Below are positions 1-6,086 of a stretch of 7,341 nucleotides of DNA, one piece after another (the first letter of the stretch is position 1; each line of letters starts with the position of its first letter). The notes under the pieces are model-generated. The model ran no database searches and had not been told where the DNA came from. It saw only the letters and a list, made by a program, of their open reading frames with translations. This stretch comes from Candidatus Heimdallarchaeota archaeon (GTDB lineage Archaea > Asgardarchaeota > Heimdallarchaeia > Heimdallarchaeales > Kariarchaeaceae): contig JALUTL010000103.1 in NCBI GenBank assembly GCA_027016475.1, positions 1 to 7,341 on the forward strand, given 5' to 3'. Made by a program: the position numbers and the translations under genes.

Positions 1-13
1 ACAATATCCTCAT
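1..13 (-). CDS. Possible start of a third gene in the MoxR-VWA operon (partial)
   Basis: On the minus strand, 17 bases past the stop of the VWA gene, an ATG at 13-11 opens a frame (M-R-I-L) that runs off the window. It is preceded at 24-19 by GGGGTG, a plausible ribosome binding site with a 5-base spacer. Only four codons are visible, so no product can be named. If real, it would be cotranscribed with the MoxR and VWA genes and could be their client or partner. The call rests only on the start signal and spacing. Confidence 0.3.
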
Positions 14-29
14 CAATACACCCCAATTA

Positions 30-1442
30 TTAAATCTTTAAACTTTGAAAACTTCCTTCCAACTGTCGCAAATTAGTTGCAGGAAAAACATCGATTTTGT
101 TGCGGTCGACATAATCGACAACACTATCTCCAGTCCCCCAAAATGCAGGCGTTTCAGGATTAATCACAGCCATATATTTAACAATGTTGCTGATTTGATG
201 CATGTATTGAACAGATTTTGGAAAACCATCCGGTCTTGAACCAAGCCAATCTCTTAAATCCCCCAAAATGAGTATTGATGTTTTTGAGTTCAGATAGGGG
301 CGGGCCAATTTCAAAAACTGATACAGCGCCAATTCATAATTGCTACTTTGTTTCCCTTCCTGAACTTCAGACCAAAGATCCAAAGCATCATCGATTGCTT
401 GATGAACGGATTTATTTCCCCTGTATGCATCAGTAACATCAATGCATGATCCAATAAACTCATAGAATCTGACACTTTCGAATATTTCCTTAATTTCAAG
501 GATCAGTTGCAGAAAAAATTTGGTTGCATAAATAGTTGATGGGCTAATGTCTGTTAGCACCAACAACCTTGGTTTTTGTTTCCGCAAATTGGTGAGTTTT
601 CGGTTGACAAGAACACCGCCATTTTGAATGTTTGCACGAATTGTCCTTCGGAGATCTATTCGTCGATGCCCTTTTGTGCGTTTTCGTTTGCGTATTGTGG
701 CAATTCTTTTTGCCATTCGTTGAAGAACTTGTCGAACCTCTTGAGATTCAGGAATGTTCAAAAACTCTCTTTCTTCCAGGGCACTCAACCGTAATGGATT
801 TGCCCCGTTTCCCTTAAGGCTTTGCTGAAAAATCGTCTGATTGACCTCGTGTCGGAATTGGGCCACCAAAATGTCGGCCTGTGAAGGAAACAAATTTTGG
901 AGAATGTCCGTGATCCGGTCAATAGAACGCTCAGTATTCTTCATGAAGGTATCGAAGTCACCATTGAGAGCCAACAAATAACGGTTAACCAACGCATCAG
1001 CTGCGCTTTTCATGTCCTCTTCAAACATGCGTTTAATGACAAATTTGTATTCAGAATGGAATGAGAGAAGCGTTTCGGGATTTATTAGGCCTGAAATTGT
1101 AGCCAAACCAGTTCCAGCCCCGACAGCAACACCACCAATCGGATTGGGGCAGGCAGGATTAGAACCCAATTCAGGGTGGAATTGTGAATCAGGCATAACC
1201 CCAAAGTTCTGTGTTTTTTGTTCAATCACTTTTTGGAGCGGATTGTCTTGCAAGACGTACTGATCGAAGATGAAGTCAAACAATTTGGCCTCATCCGGAG
1301 ATTTAGCCACAACAGCCTTCAGCCCAATTTTCAGTTCATGGAGATTTTCGGCAACAGCATAGATTTTTGCGATATCAATGGTGTCTGCAATTCCTATGTT
1401 GAAGCCATAATTTCGAAGGACATCAACCAACACAATTGCCAT
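30..1442 (-). CDS. CoxE-like VWA-domain protein, partner of the MoxR ATPase
   Basis: This 470-residue protein has the layout of the CoxE family (VWA containing CoxE-like): a helical N-terminal region with a Gly-rich stretch at about 103-118, a basic linker at 245-268 (R-K-R-K-R, then RRIDLRRTIRANIQNGG, typical of CoxE proteins), and a VWA fold from about 291. The metal-binding MIDAS motif is D298-I-S-P-S302. A further acidic position of the fold is D395 in LILGDLRDW. The Thr usually found in the second MIDAS loop is not obvious; SSNYE (366-370) occupies that area. No signal peptide or clear membrane segment is seen, so it is probably cytosolic. Known family members work with MoxR ATPases to mature or remodel client proteins, as in CoxD-CoxE of CO dehydrogenase and RavA-ViaA. 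No client is visible here. The ATG follows AAGGAA by a few bases. At 470 residues it is longer than a typical CoxE and closer in length to ViaA. Confidence 0.85.
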   Translation of the reverse strand: MAIVLVDVLRNYGFNIGIADTIDIAKIYAVAENLHELKIGLKAVVAKSPDEAKLFDFIFDQYVLQDNPLQKVIEQKTQNFGVMPDSQFHPELGSNPACPNPIGGVAVGAGTGLATISGLINPETLLSFHSEYKFVIKRMFEEDMKSAADALVNRYLLALNGDFDTFMKNTERSIDRITDILQNLFPSQADILVAQFRHEVNQTIFQQSLKGNGANPLRLSALEEREFLNIPESQEVRQVLQRMAKRIATIRKRKRTKGHRRIDLRRTIRANIQNGGVLVNRKLTNLRKQKPRLLVLTDISPSTIYATKFFLQLILEIKEIFESVRFYEFIGSCIDVTDAYRGNKSVHQAIDDALDLWSEVQEGKQSSNYELALYQFLKLARPYLNSKTSILILGDLRDWLGSRPDGFPKSVQYMHQISNIVKYMAVINPETPAFWGTGDSVVDYVDRNKIDVFPATNLRQLEGSFQSLKI

Positions 1443-1471
1443 TTCATTTCCTTGAATTTATACTGTTGGTT

Positions 1472-2326
1472 TCAGGGTTCAAGGATGCTTTGCGCTTCCA
1501 ACATGTCATTTTGATTTTTGAGGAGGATTCCGAGCATGGAGTCGATTTTTGGTTTTTCCAAGATATCTTTTCCGAATGCAAGTATCGCTTTTGCAAAATC
1601 GATTGTTTCTGCAACAGAGGGCGGTTGTGAAATTTTTGGCGAAGATCTGAATTTAGATGCAATCTTCACGATTTGCTCGGAAAGTTTTTCGTCGAGATCA
1701 GGGACATGAAGTTTGATTATTGCTTTTTCTCGTTCGATGGAGGGATATTGAAGGAAGAGGTACAATGATCTTCTTCTGAGGGCATGACTGAGGGTTCTAG
1801 TTGCATTTGAAGTAAGGACGATGAGTGGAGGGGTTGCTGATCGAATGGTTCCCAATTCGGGTACAGTGACTTGGTATTCACCCAACGCTTCGAGGAGAAA
1901 TGCCTCGAATTCTTCGTCAGCTCGGTCAATTTCGTCAATCAGAAGGACACTTTTGTTTGGGTGAGTTAGAGCCTGCAACAGCGGTCTTTTAATGAAATAT
2001 TCAGGGGTAAAGACGGATTTGAGGTCAAATTCGTGGCTTGTTCCTTTTGCAGCCTCAATTGCCAAGAGTTGTTTGGTATAGTTGAATTCACCGATGACTT
2101 GTTCGGCAGTGATGCCCTCATAGCATTGGATTCGGAATAGGGTTGCCCCATACATTTTTGCGAGCGCTTTTGCCAATGCAGTTTTTCCTGTTCCAGGCGG
2201 ACCTTCAACCAAAATGGGTTTGTTGAGTACGGAAGCAAGTTTTGTGATAGTTGTAATTTGTGGATCAGGCACATACTTTGCGGCGACAAAATCAGCAGTC
2301 TCGTTTTCCATAGGTGATGATTGCAT
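1472..2326 (-). CDS. MoxR-family AAA+ ATPase (CoxD-like)
   Basis: This 284-residue single-domain AAA+ ATPase has Walker A GPPGTGKT at 42-49, Walker B VLLIDEID at 127-134, sensor 1 TSN at 172-174 and the arginine cluster ALRRR at 182-186 that carries the arginine finger. The run LIDEIDRADEEFEAFLLEALGEYQVTVPE is characteristic of MoxR. The length matches the CoxD-type branch, with no extra domains. It presumably forms a hexamer and uses ATP hydrolysis to drive the VWA protein encoded 29 bases downstream. This gene order is standard for MoxR-VWA modules. The start ATG at 2326-2324 is preceded by AAAGGATGA, a weak ribosome binding site. A second in-frame ATG five codons on lacks one, so the upstream start is preferred. 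It is the first gene of a minus-strand operon driven from the divergent intergenic region. Confidence 0.9.
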   Translation of the reverse strand: MQSSPMENETADFVAAKYVPDPQITTITKLASVLNKPILVEGPPGTGKTALAKALAKMYGATLFRIQCYEGITAEQVIGEFNYTKQLLAIEAAKGTSHEFDLKSVFTPEYFIKRPLLQALTHPNKSVLLIDEIDRADEEFEAFLLEALGEYQVTVPELGTIRSATPPLIVLTSNATRTLSHALRRRSLYLFLQYPSIEREKAIIKLHVPDLDEKLSEQIVKIASKFRSSPKISQPPSVAETIDFAKAILAFGKDILEKPKIDSMLGILLKNQNDMLEAQSILEP

Positions 2327-2474
2327 TCATCCTTTAATTGGGTATGGTTTTGGATTTCTTCCAACGGAAAAATATAAACATTGTATACATTGCTAGAACA
2401 CAATGTTTACAATATAAACACTAGACGGAAACCCAACAAAGAAAGAGTTATAACACAGGAAGGGAGAGAAACAT
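2327..2474. promoter_or_regulatory. Divergent promoter region with paired TATA elements and ribosome binding sites
   Basis: This 148-base gap separates the MoxR gene (minus) from the 413-residue gene (plus). The 10-mer AATATAAACA occurs twice in direct orientation, at 2371-2380 and 2411-2420, exactly 40 bases apart. The right copy gives a plus-strand TATA-like AATATAAA about 57 bases before the ATG at 2475. The left copy read on the minus strand gives TTTATATT about 45 bases before the MoxR ATG. Both distances allow a TATA box with a short 5' untranslated region. The plus gene has a clear purine-rich ribosome binding site, AGGAAGGGAG at 2457-2466, eight bases before its ATG. The promoter calls are inferred from sequence alone. 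Confidence 0.55.
2375..2409. repeat. Perfect 10-bp inverted repeat, candidate operator
   Basis: TAAACATTGT at 2375-2384 is the exact reverse complement of ACAATGTTTA at 2400-2409, with a 15-base spacer. The left arm overlaps the minus-strand TATA-like element and the right arm abuts the plus-strand one. The left arm also overlaps an 8-bp palindrome, TGTATACA, at 2382-2389. The arrangement suits a dimeric transcription factor that blocks or recruits TBP on both promoters at once. No regulator gene is visible in the window. Confidence 0.5.
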
Positions 2475-3716
2475 ATGGAAAGCCAATATTTGGGCATTTC
2501 AGGAAATTTTGAGCTCTTCGTCTTTTTCAAAACGGAAGAGGAAACAGATTTTGCGATGCAAATGCTTCAATATTGGCAGGCCCGTGCACGTCTTCATGAA
2601 ATCCCCCAACCACTCTACAAAAGGGTAAAGGACATAGCAATTCTCCCCCAAGATGACAGGGCGGATTTTTTCAAAATGGTTGAGCGTTATTATGCCGAAG
2701 GCGAGGAAACGGTTAATTTTGCATATCTCCGACTGCTTTACGGGAGTGATTTTGAAGCAAAGCGAGTTCATGACCAAATCATTTACATTTCAGGAACGTT
2801 AATCCCCCATCTTTCCTTAACAGCCAATCCATTCATCAGATTCTTCAAACAGTTCCGGAAATTTGTAGGGGTTTTGGATGAATACTCCAATCAGTACAAC
2901 ATCAATGGATCATTGACAAACGATGTCAACCAAATCCATTTATTTGGAGTAAGGGAAATCGAGCGAATTGCGTTGGATTGGGCAGCGATTCAACAATCAA
3001 GCAGTTTGATGCTCAACAAGGTCTTTGCCTTTCTGATCAATCGTTACAAGCGGTTAGGGGAATTACAACGCAAGGAATCTTTGTTTGAAAAGGTGGTGGA
3101 CATCAAAGTTTTGTCACAAGATCTGCGGGAGGATGCCATCAAGTTTGTCAAAACCCTTGAGACATTGCAAATCATGCTTCATAGGCATCCAGAATTGCAT
3201 GCAGCCTTGACGCAGCAGATTCGGCAACTGCCAGAATATATTGCTGCCCCTCAAGAAAAACGTTCAGAGTTGCTGGGACGAAACAGCGCACCATCGTTAG
3301 ATCGGGGCGCAGTCTTCGAATCATTGAAGGCACGTTATCCGTCATCGGAGCCCCGGGTGCTTCAAAAGCTTGCAAAGACGATTGTCAGAGTACGCAAGAA
3401 CACCTTTTCACAACGTACCCGTGCACCGGAAGGATATGTTGGAGTTGTAGCGACAACAGAGCTTGAAGGCCATGATTTTGTGGTGAGGGTTTTGCCGGGA
3501 CAACCTCCGTATGAGGAGCTCAAAGTGCGGTGCAGCAGGGACACACGGTTGCTCTACCCTGTCGGTTCATTTTTTGTGGTATGGCTTCCCATAGCGACGG
3601 ATGGGACTGAACAGCTCTATACATCCTACAACAACATTCTTCATTATCTTGATTTTCCACCTTTAGTTGTAGAGGACAAAAAAGAAGAAGAAGGAGAGGG
3701 AGAGGTAGCATCTTGA
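2475..3716 (+). CDS. Protein of unknown function, divergent from the MoxR-VWA operon
   Basis: I do not recognise this 413-residue protein. Residues 1-20 look like a short beta hairpin (ISGNFELFVFF). Residues 22-260 are mostly predicted alpha helix with many charged and aromatic residues, including IRFFKQFRKF (121-130) and LINRYKRLGELQRKESLFEKV (187-207). A basic patch, RVRKNTFSQRTR, lies at 305-316. From about 320 to 395 the sequence alternates hydrophobic residues and glycines (GYVGVVATTEL, HDFVVRVLPG, GSFFVVWLPI), which suggests a compact beta domain, perhaps OB- or SH3-like. The C terminus is an acidic tail (KKEEEGEGE). No catalytic motif, signal peptide or membrane segment is seen. The start is well supported by a purine-rich ribosome binding site eight bases upstream. 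Sharing a control region with the MoxR-VWA operon suggests a related role, possibly as a partner or substrate, but this is inference. Confidence 0.85.
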   Translation: MESQYLGISGNFELFVFFKTEEETDFAMQMLQYWQARARLHEIPQPLYKRVKDIAILPQDDRADFFKMVERYYAEGEETVNFAYLRLLYGSDFEAKRVHDQIIYISGTLIPHLSLTANPFIRFFKQFRKFVGVLDEYSNQYNINGSLTNDVNQIHLFGVREIERIALDWAAIQQSSSLMLNKVFAFLINRYKRLGELQRKESLFEKVVDIKVLSQDLREDAIKFVKTLETLQIMLHRHPELHAALTQQIRQLPEYIAAPQEKRSELLGRNSAPSLDRGAVFESLKARYPSSEPRVLQKLAKTIVRVRKNTFSQRTRAPEGYVGVVATTELEGHDFVVRVLPGQPPYEELKVRCSRDTRLLYPVGSFFVVWLPIATDGTEQLYTSYNNILHYLDFPPLVVEDKKEEEGEGEVAS

Positions 3717-3736
3717 TACCGACTATCAAAATTGCG

Positions 3737-3747
3737 GATTTTTTTCC
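3737..3747 (+). terminator. T-tract, possible archaeal terminator of the 413-residue gene
   Basis: A run of seven T at 3739-3745 lies about 22 bases after the stop codon at 3714-3716. There is no obvious hairpin, which fits archaeal termination at T-rich tracts. The rest of the 87-base gap before ribA is AT-rich. Support is limited to the T-run and its position. Confidence 0.3.
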
Positions 3748-3770
3748 TGTTATTAGTTAGTCCAAAACAA

Positions 3771-3784
3771 AGCAATTAAAATAG
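3771..3784 (+). promoter_or_regulatory. TATA-like element for ribA, probably a leaderless transcript
   Basis: AGCAATTAAAATAG lies about 20-33 bases before the ribA ATG. That is the usual distance of an archaeal TATA box from the transcription start, so transcription would begin at or near the start codon. Consistent with this, no ribosome binding site is visible directly before the ATG (TTAATTTAGCCTC). The 87-base gap is too short, and lacks the conserved blocks, for an FMN riboswitch. Confidence 0.35.
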
Positions 3785-3803
3785 AAGAAATTAATTTAGC
3801 CTC

Positions 3804-4433
3804 ATGGATAATTCAGTTGTGTCCAGCATTCCCCCTGCAGACAGCATTCCCGCGGTTGAAGTTTATGGCGTGGCAAAGTTGCCGACAAGGTATGGATTGT
3901 TTACTATCATCAGTTTCAAGCAAAATGTAGACGACAGGGATCATGTTGCCATTATGGCAGGAGACGTAAGGGGGAAGGAAAATGTGCTGACTCGGATCCA
4001 TTCAGAGTGTTTGACAGGGGATGTATTCGGTAGCCTGAGATGTGACTGCCGGGAGCAGTTGGAATTGGCGTTGGAACGGTTGCAAAAGGAAGGGGAAGGA
4101 CTAATCATCTACCATCGGCAGGAAGGAAGGGGGATTGGTCTGGCCAACAAGATCAAGGCATATGAGTTGCAGGATCAGGGATACAACACAATAGAAGCAA
4201 ACCTTCGTTTGGGATTTGCGGCAGACCAACGTGACTATACCATTGTGGCGGAAATTTTGAGGGTGCTGGACATAAGATCCATACGGTTGATGACAAACAA
4301 TCCGAAGAAGCTAGATGCGCTGCGTTCACACGGTATTGAAATAACTGAGCGGGTAACACATCAGGTGGATCCGAATCCGTACAATGAACGGTACTTGCGA
4401 ACCAAAAAGATCAAGATGGGGCACATGCTTTAG
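3804..4433 (+). CDS. ribA: GTP cyclohydrolase II (bacterial-type RibA)
   Basis: RibA opens the imidazole ring of GTP, releasing formate and pyrophosphate, to give 2,5-diamino-6-ribosylamino-4(3H)-pyrimidinone 5'-phosphate, the first committed step of riboflavin synthesis. The signature HSECLTGDVFGSLRCDC spans 66-82, with the three zinc ligands C69, C80 and C82. RQEGRGIGLANKIKAYELQD spans 105-124. Offset by 15 from the E. coli enzyme, Y120 and R143 match its catalytic Y105 and R128. LMTNNPKK (162-169) is the conserved nucleotide-binding end motif. At 209 residues it is a normal single-domain enzyme with a slightly long N terminus and no fused DHBP synthase (RibB) domain. Many archaea use the unrelated GTP cyclohydrolase III (ArfA), so this may be an acquired gene. 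No other riboflavin genes are in the window. Its stop overlaps by three bases the stop region of the convergent GTPase remnant. Confidence 0.95.
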   Translation: MDNSVVSSIPPADSIPAVEVYGVAKLPTRYGLFTIISFKQNVDDRDHVAIMAGDVRGKENVLTRIHSECLTGDVFGSLRCDCREQLELALERLQKEGEGLIIYHRQEGRGIGLANKIKAYELQDQGYNTIEANLRLGFAADQRDYTIVAEILRVLDIRSIRLMTNNPKKLDALRSHGIEITERVTHQVDPNPYNERYLRTKKIKMGHML

Positions 4434-4905
4434 TCTTTGATTGGGAAAATTTTTGTGATTGTTCCGATTCCCTTTGTTCTTCCTTCTCTGAAAAGAAATC
4501 GTTGTCCTACTGCAATATGCTCAGGCCGGTAGAGAAAGTTGAATGTGGCTGTTGCCTTATCGCCGGTTCTTAGGACATCCTTGGAAATTTTTATGATTCT
4601 TGCGCTTTGTTGGACTGATTGGGTATGGATTACCGGAGTGTATCCAGGCTTGATGGTTGTGCTGTGAAACAGGATAAACACTTCACCTTCAAATCTGTAG
4701 GTTGCACCAGGTGTTTGTTTGGCAGAGAGAAGAACCATGCCCTTTCTCACCTCATCCTTTTTGAGGGTGTGGAGGGCAAATGCAGCAGACTGTCCTGAAT
4801 GTACCTCTTCAGCATTGACTCGTTTGTAATGGATGCTTCACTTACGTAAGCTCTGAAGAAGGTTGACCGTCCCAATCCCCTGTCGATCGAACCATTTATC
4901 GTTTC
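4430..4905 (-). pseudogene. C-terminal remnant of a GTPBP1-like (EF-Tu family) GTPase
   Basis: From 4837 to the stop at 4430 the minus strand encodes, in one frame, the C-terminal part of an EF-Tu-like GTPase of the GTPBP1 family: SIHYKRVNAEEVHSGQSAA, then DEVRKGMVLLS, TTIKPGYTPVIHTQSV, VLRTGDKATATFNF, and the family end signature LFREGRTKGIGTITKI. This is the end of domain 2 plus all of domain 3. The GTP-binding domain with its P-loop is absent from the window. Directly upstream in this frame is a stop (TGA, 4840-4838), where the family would have V-K before S-I-H. GTG-AAG is present there but out of phase, as if two bases were lost. Further traces may run to about 4905: FFRAYV in a second frame, and NDKWF-DRQG back in the first frame. 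A 106-codon frame from the GTG at 4750 remains open and could still be translated. I infer a truncated, decaying gene rather than a working GTPase. Confidence 0.75.
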
Positions 4906-5796
4906 TACTTCACTTGGAAGAGTTCTTATCTTATTTCTCGCAAGATTAAGTGAGATCAGGTTTAAGGAAAATATTGAAAGGGGAAAAGATGAGATTTTGT
5001 TTTCAGACAGGTCAAAGTTCAACAGGGCATTTTGAAGCTCCCCCACTTCTTCAATATGTGTACGATTGATCACAAGAGTTTCCAATAATGAAAGTTTGTT
5101 CAGCCCTTCAGGCATCTTTTTTATTGGAAGATTGACCAATCTTAAAAATTTCAAATTAGGCAATGTTTCAAATGTCACCTCCTCCAATTGTATTCCTTCC
5201 ATCTCAAGATGCTCCAATGTTTCAATTTTGAATAGCCATTGAGGAACATAAGGCATTTTGCAATTTCTCAGAGTGATTTGTTTCAAGGACTGTAGTCTAT
5301 CAACTGATTTGGGAAAAATCAAATAGTTTGAATTTGCAATAATCAAAACTTCAATCTTGTTCGAAATGAAAAAGGAGTGACTGAACGATAAAGAAAGGCC
5401 ACATAACCTGAGAAAACGAAGCCGAGGCAAATGATGTAGTTCAAGGGCAGTATCCAATGTCGCACAAATATTGACAACTTGGAGATTTTTTAGTTTGTCA
5501 AGTGAGGGTGGTTCGAGTAATCGTAAAGTTGTCCAAGCAAGAGATTCGTTAATTGAAAGATAGCTAAGCTTGTTTGCCGCTATGTTTACAATTCTGTCAA
5601 TTGTTCCAGAGGCATTGATATCCAACACTACTAGCTTTGGTAATTCAAACAGTTCCTTTGGAAATGATTTGACTGTTGCACGTATCCATAAGCCGACAAT
5701 AAATCCATCATGGTTGATCGCAAGATTAAAGTGAGCGTTTCCGAATTCTGTGAATTGCCCATAATCCAATTTTGCCACTTCACAGACTTCCCTCAT
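4747..5796 (-). CDS. Leucine-rich-repeat protein with an out-of-frame GTPBP1-remnant tail
   Basis: This 349-residue protein is a leucine-rich-repeat (LRR) solenoid from about residue 33 to 297. Clear repeat units include VKSFPKELFELPKLVVLDI (42-60), LEHLEMEGIQLEEVTFETL (194-212), LKFLRLVNLPIKKMPEGL (215-232), LLNFDLSENKISSFPLSI (258-275) and LISLNLARNKIRTLPSEV (280-297). This is the intracellular-type LxxLxLxxNxIxxLP pattern. No signal peptide or transmembrane segment is seen, so the role is probably intracellular protein binding; the partner is unknown. After residue 297 the LRR pattern stops. The last ~52 residues are read through DNA that in another frame encodes a GTPBP1-like protein, so this tail is probably not a conserved domain. 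No ribosome binding site precedes the ATG. It lies seven bases after the stop of a small broken frame, suggesting cotranscription. Confidence 0.8.
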   Translation of the reverse strand: MREVCEVAKLDYGQFTEFGNAHFNLAINHDGFIVGLWIRATVKSFPKELFELPKLVVLDINASGTIDRIVNIAANKLSYLSINESLAWTTLRLLEPPSLDKLKNLQVVNICATLDTALELHHLPRLRFLRLCGLSLSFSHSFFISNKIEVLIIANSNYLIFPKSVDRLQSLKQITLRNCKMPYVPQWLFKIETLEHLEMEGIQLEEVTFETLPNLKFLRLVNLPIKKMPEGLNKLSLLETLVINRTHIEEVGELQNALLNFDLSENKISSFPLSIFSLNLISLNLARNKIRTLPSEVETINGSIDRGLGRSTFFRAYVSEASITNESMLKRYIQDSLLHLPSTPSKRMR

Positions 5797-5803
5797 TGAA
5801 TAT

Positions 5804-6002
5804 TCATTGGATTTTTTTTTCCAATATCAGTCCTTGTCTAATCATACCATCAAGTACCCTTTTCAGAATTTTCCAATCGGAGTTTTGGAGATCAAATGAA
5901 GTTGTTCCTTTGTGAATAACATCCAAACTTGTGGTCAAAAACTCCCTTCAACTTATCAACGCTCATACCACCTAATTTTGCTTTGCAAACAAAACATGCC
6001 AA
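5804..6002 (-). pseudogene. Small CxxC-containing gene, apparently frameshifted
   Basis: The roughly 290 bases between the LRR gene and the upstream long gene are not empty. On the minus strand a frame from a TTG at 6002 reads (M)ACFVCKAKLGGMSVDKLK, with a CxxC pair. A second frame, ending at 5804, reads EFLTTSLDVIHKGTTSFDL, then QNSDWKILKRVLDGMIRQG and LILEKKIQ. The second half looks like a real amphipathic helical protein. Joining the two needs loss of one G from a GGG at about 5943-5945, giving a product of about 65 residues. The join is smooth (DKLK-EFLTTS). A TATA-like TTAAATATG lies about 35-45 bases before the TTG. This could be a pseudogene, a sequencing error or a programmed frameshift. 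The family is not recognised; a small zinc-binding protein is one reading of the CxxC. Confidence 0.4.
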
Positions 6003-6034
6003 AAATTTAAATGTTTTTTTTTAACTTTTAAAAT

Positions 6035-6049
6035 GGCATATTTAATTCT
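6035..6049 (-). promoter_or_regulatory. TATA-like element upstream of the small CxxC gene and LRR gene
   Basis: The minus strand reads AGAATTAAATATGCC here, close to the archaeal TATA consensus. It lies about 35-45 bases before the TTG at 6002 and after the stop of the long upstream gene at 6087. It would be the natural promoter for the small frame and the LRR gene behind it. A second AT-rich palindrome, ATTTAAAT, lies at 6005-6012. The gap is AT-rich throughout, so such matches can arise by chance. Confidence 0.35.
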
Positions 6050-6086
6050 GGAATAGATTACACTACAGCAGAGAGTAAGTAGGTGG

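Noticed and set aside
1012..1630. Several plus-strand open frames of 60-100 codons opposite the VWA gene.
   Set aside because: They mirror the coding strand of a clear VWA protein, show no protein-like motifs and lack start signals.
1966..2403. A 145-codon minus-strand frame overlapping the MoxR gene.
   Set aside because: It is out of frame with a gene that has every AAA+ motif, has no recognisable sequence, and would start inside the divergent promoter.
3717..3803. FMN riboswitch before ribA.
   Set aside because: Only 87 AT-rich bases are available and the conserved RFN blocks are not visible.
4838..4850. GTAAGTG on the minus strand, matching a eukaryotic 5' splice site, at the LRR/GTPase junction.
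   Set aside because: No matching branch point or acceptor was found that would restore the GTPase frame, all other genes are intron-free, and promoters look archaeal. Frameshift and rearrangement explain it better.
5806..5826. ATTGGA and TCCAAT arms around a run of T, as a hairpin terminator.
   Set aside because: The T-run is in the loop rather than after the stem, no plus-strand gene ends nearby, and the minus strand reads A here. It overlaps the end of the small minus-strand frame.
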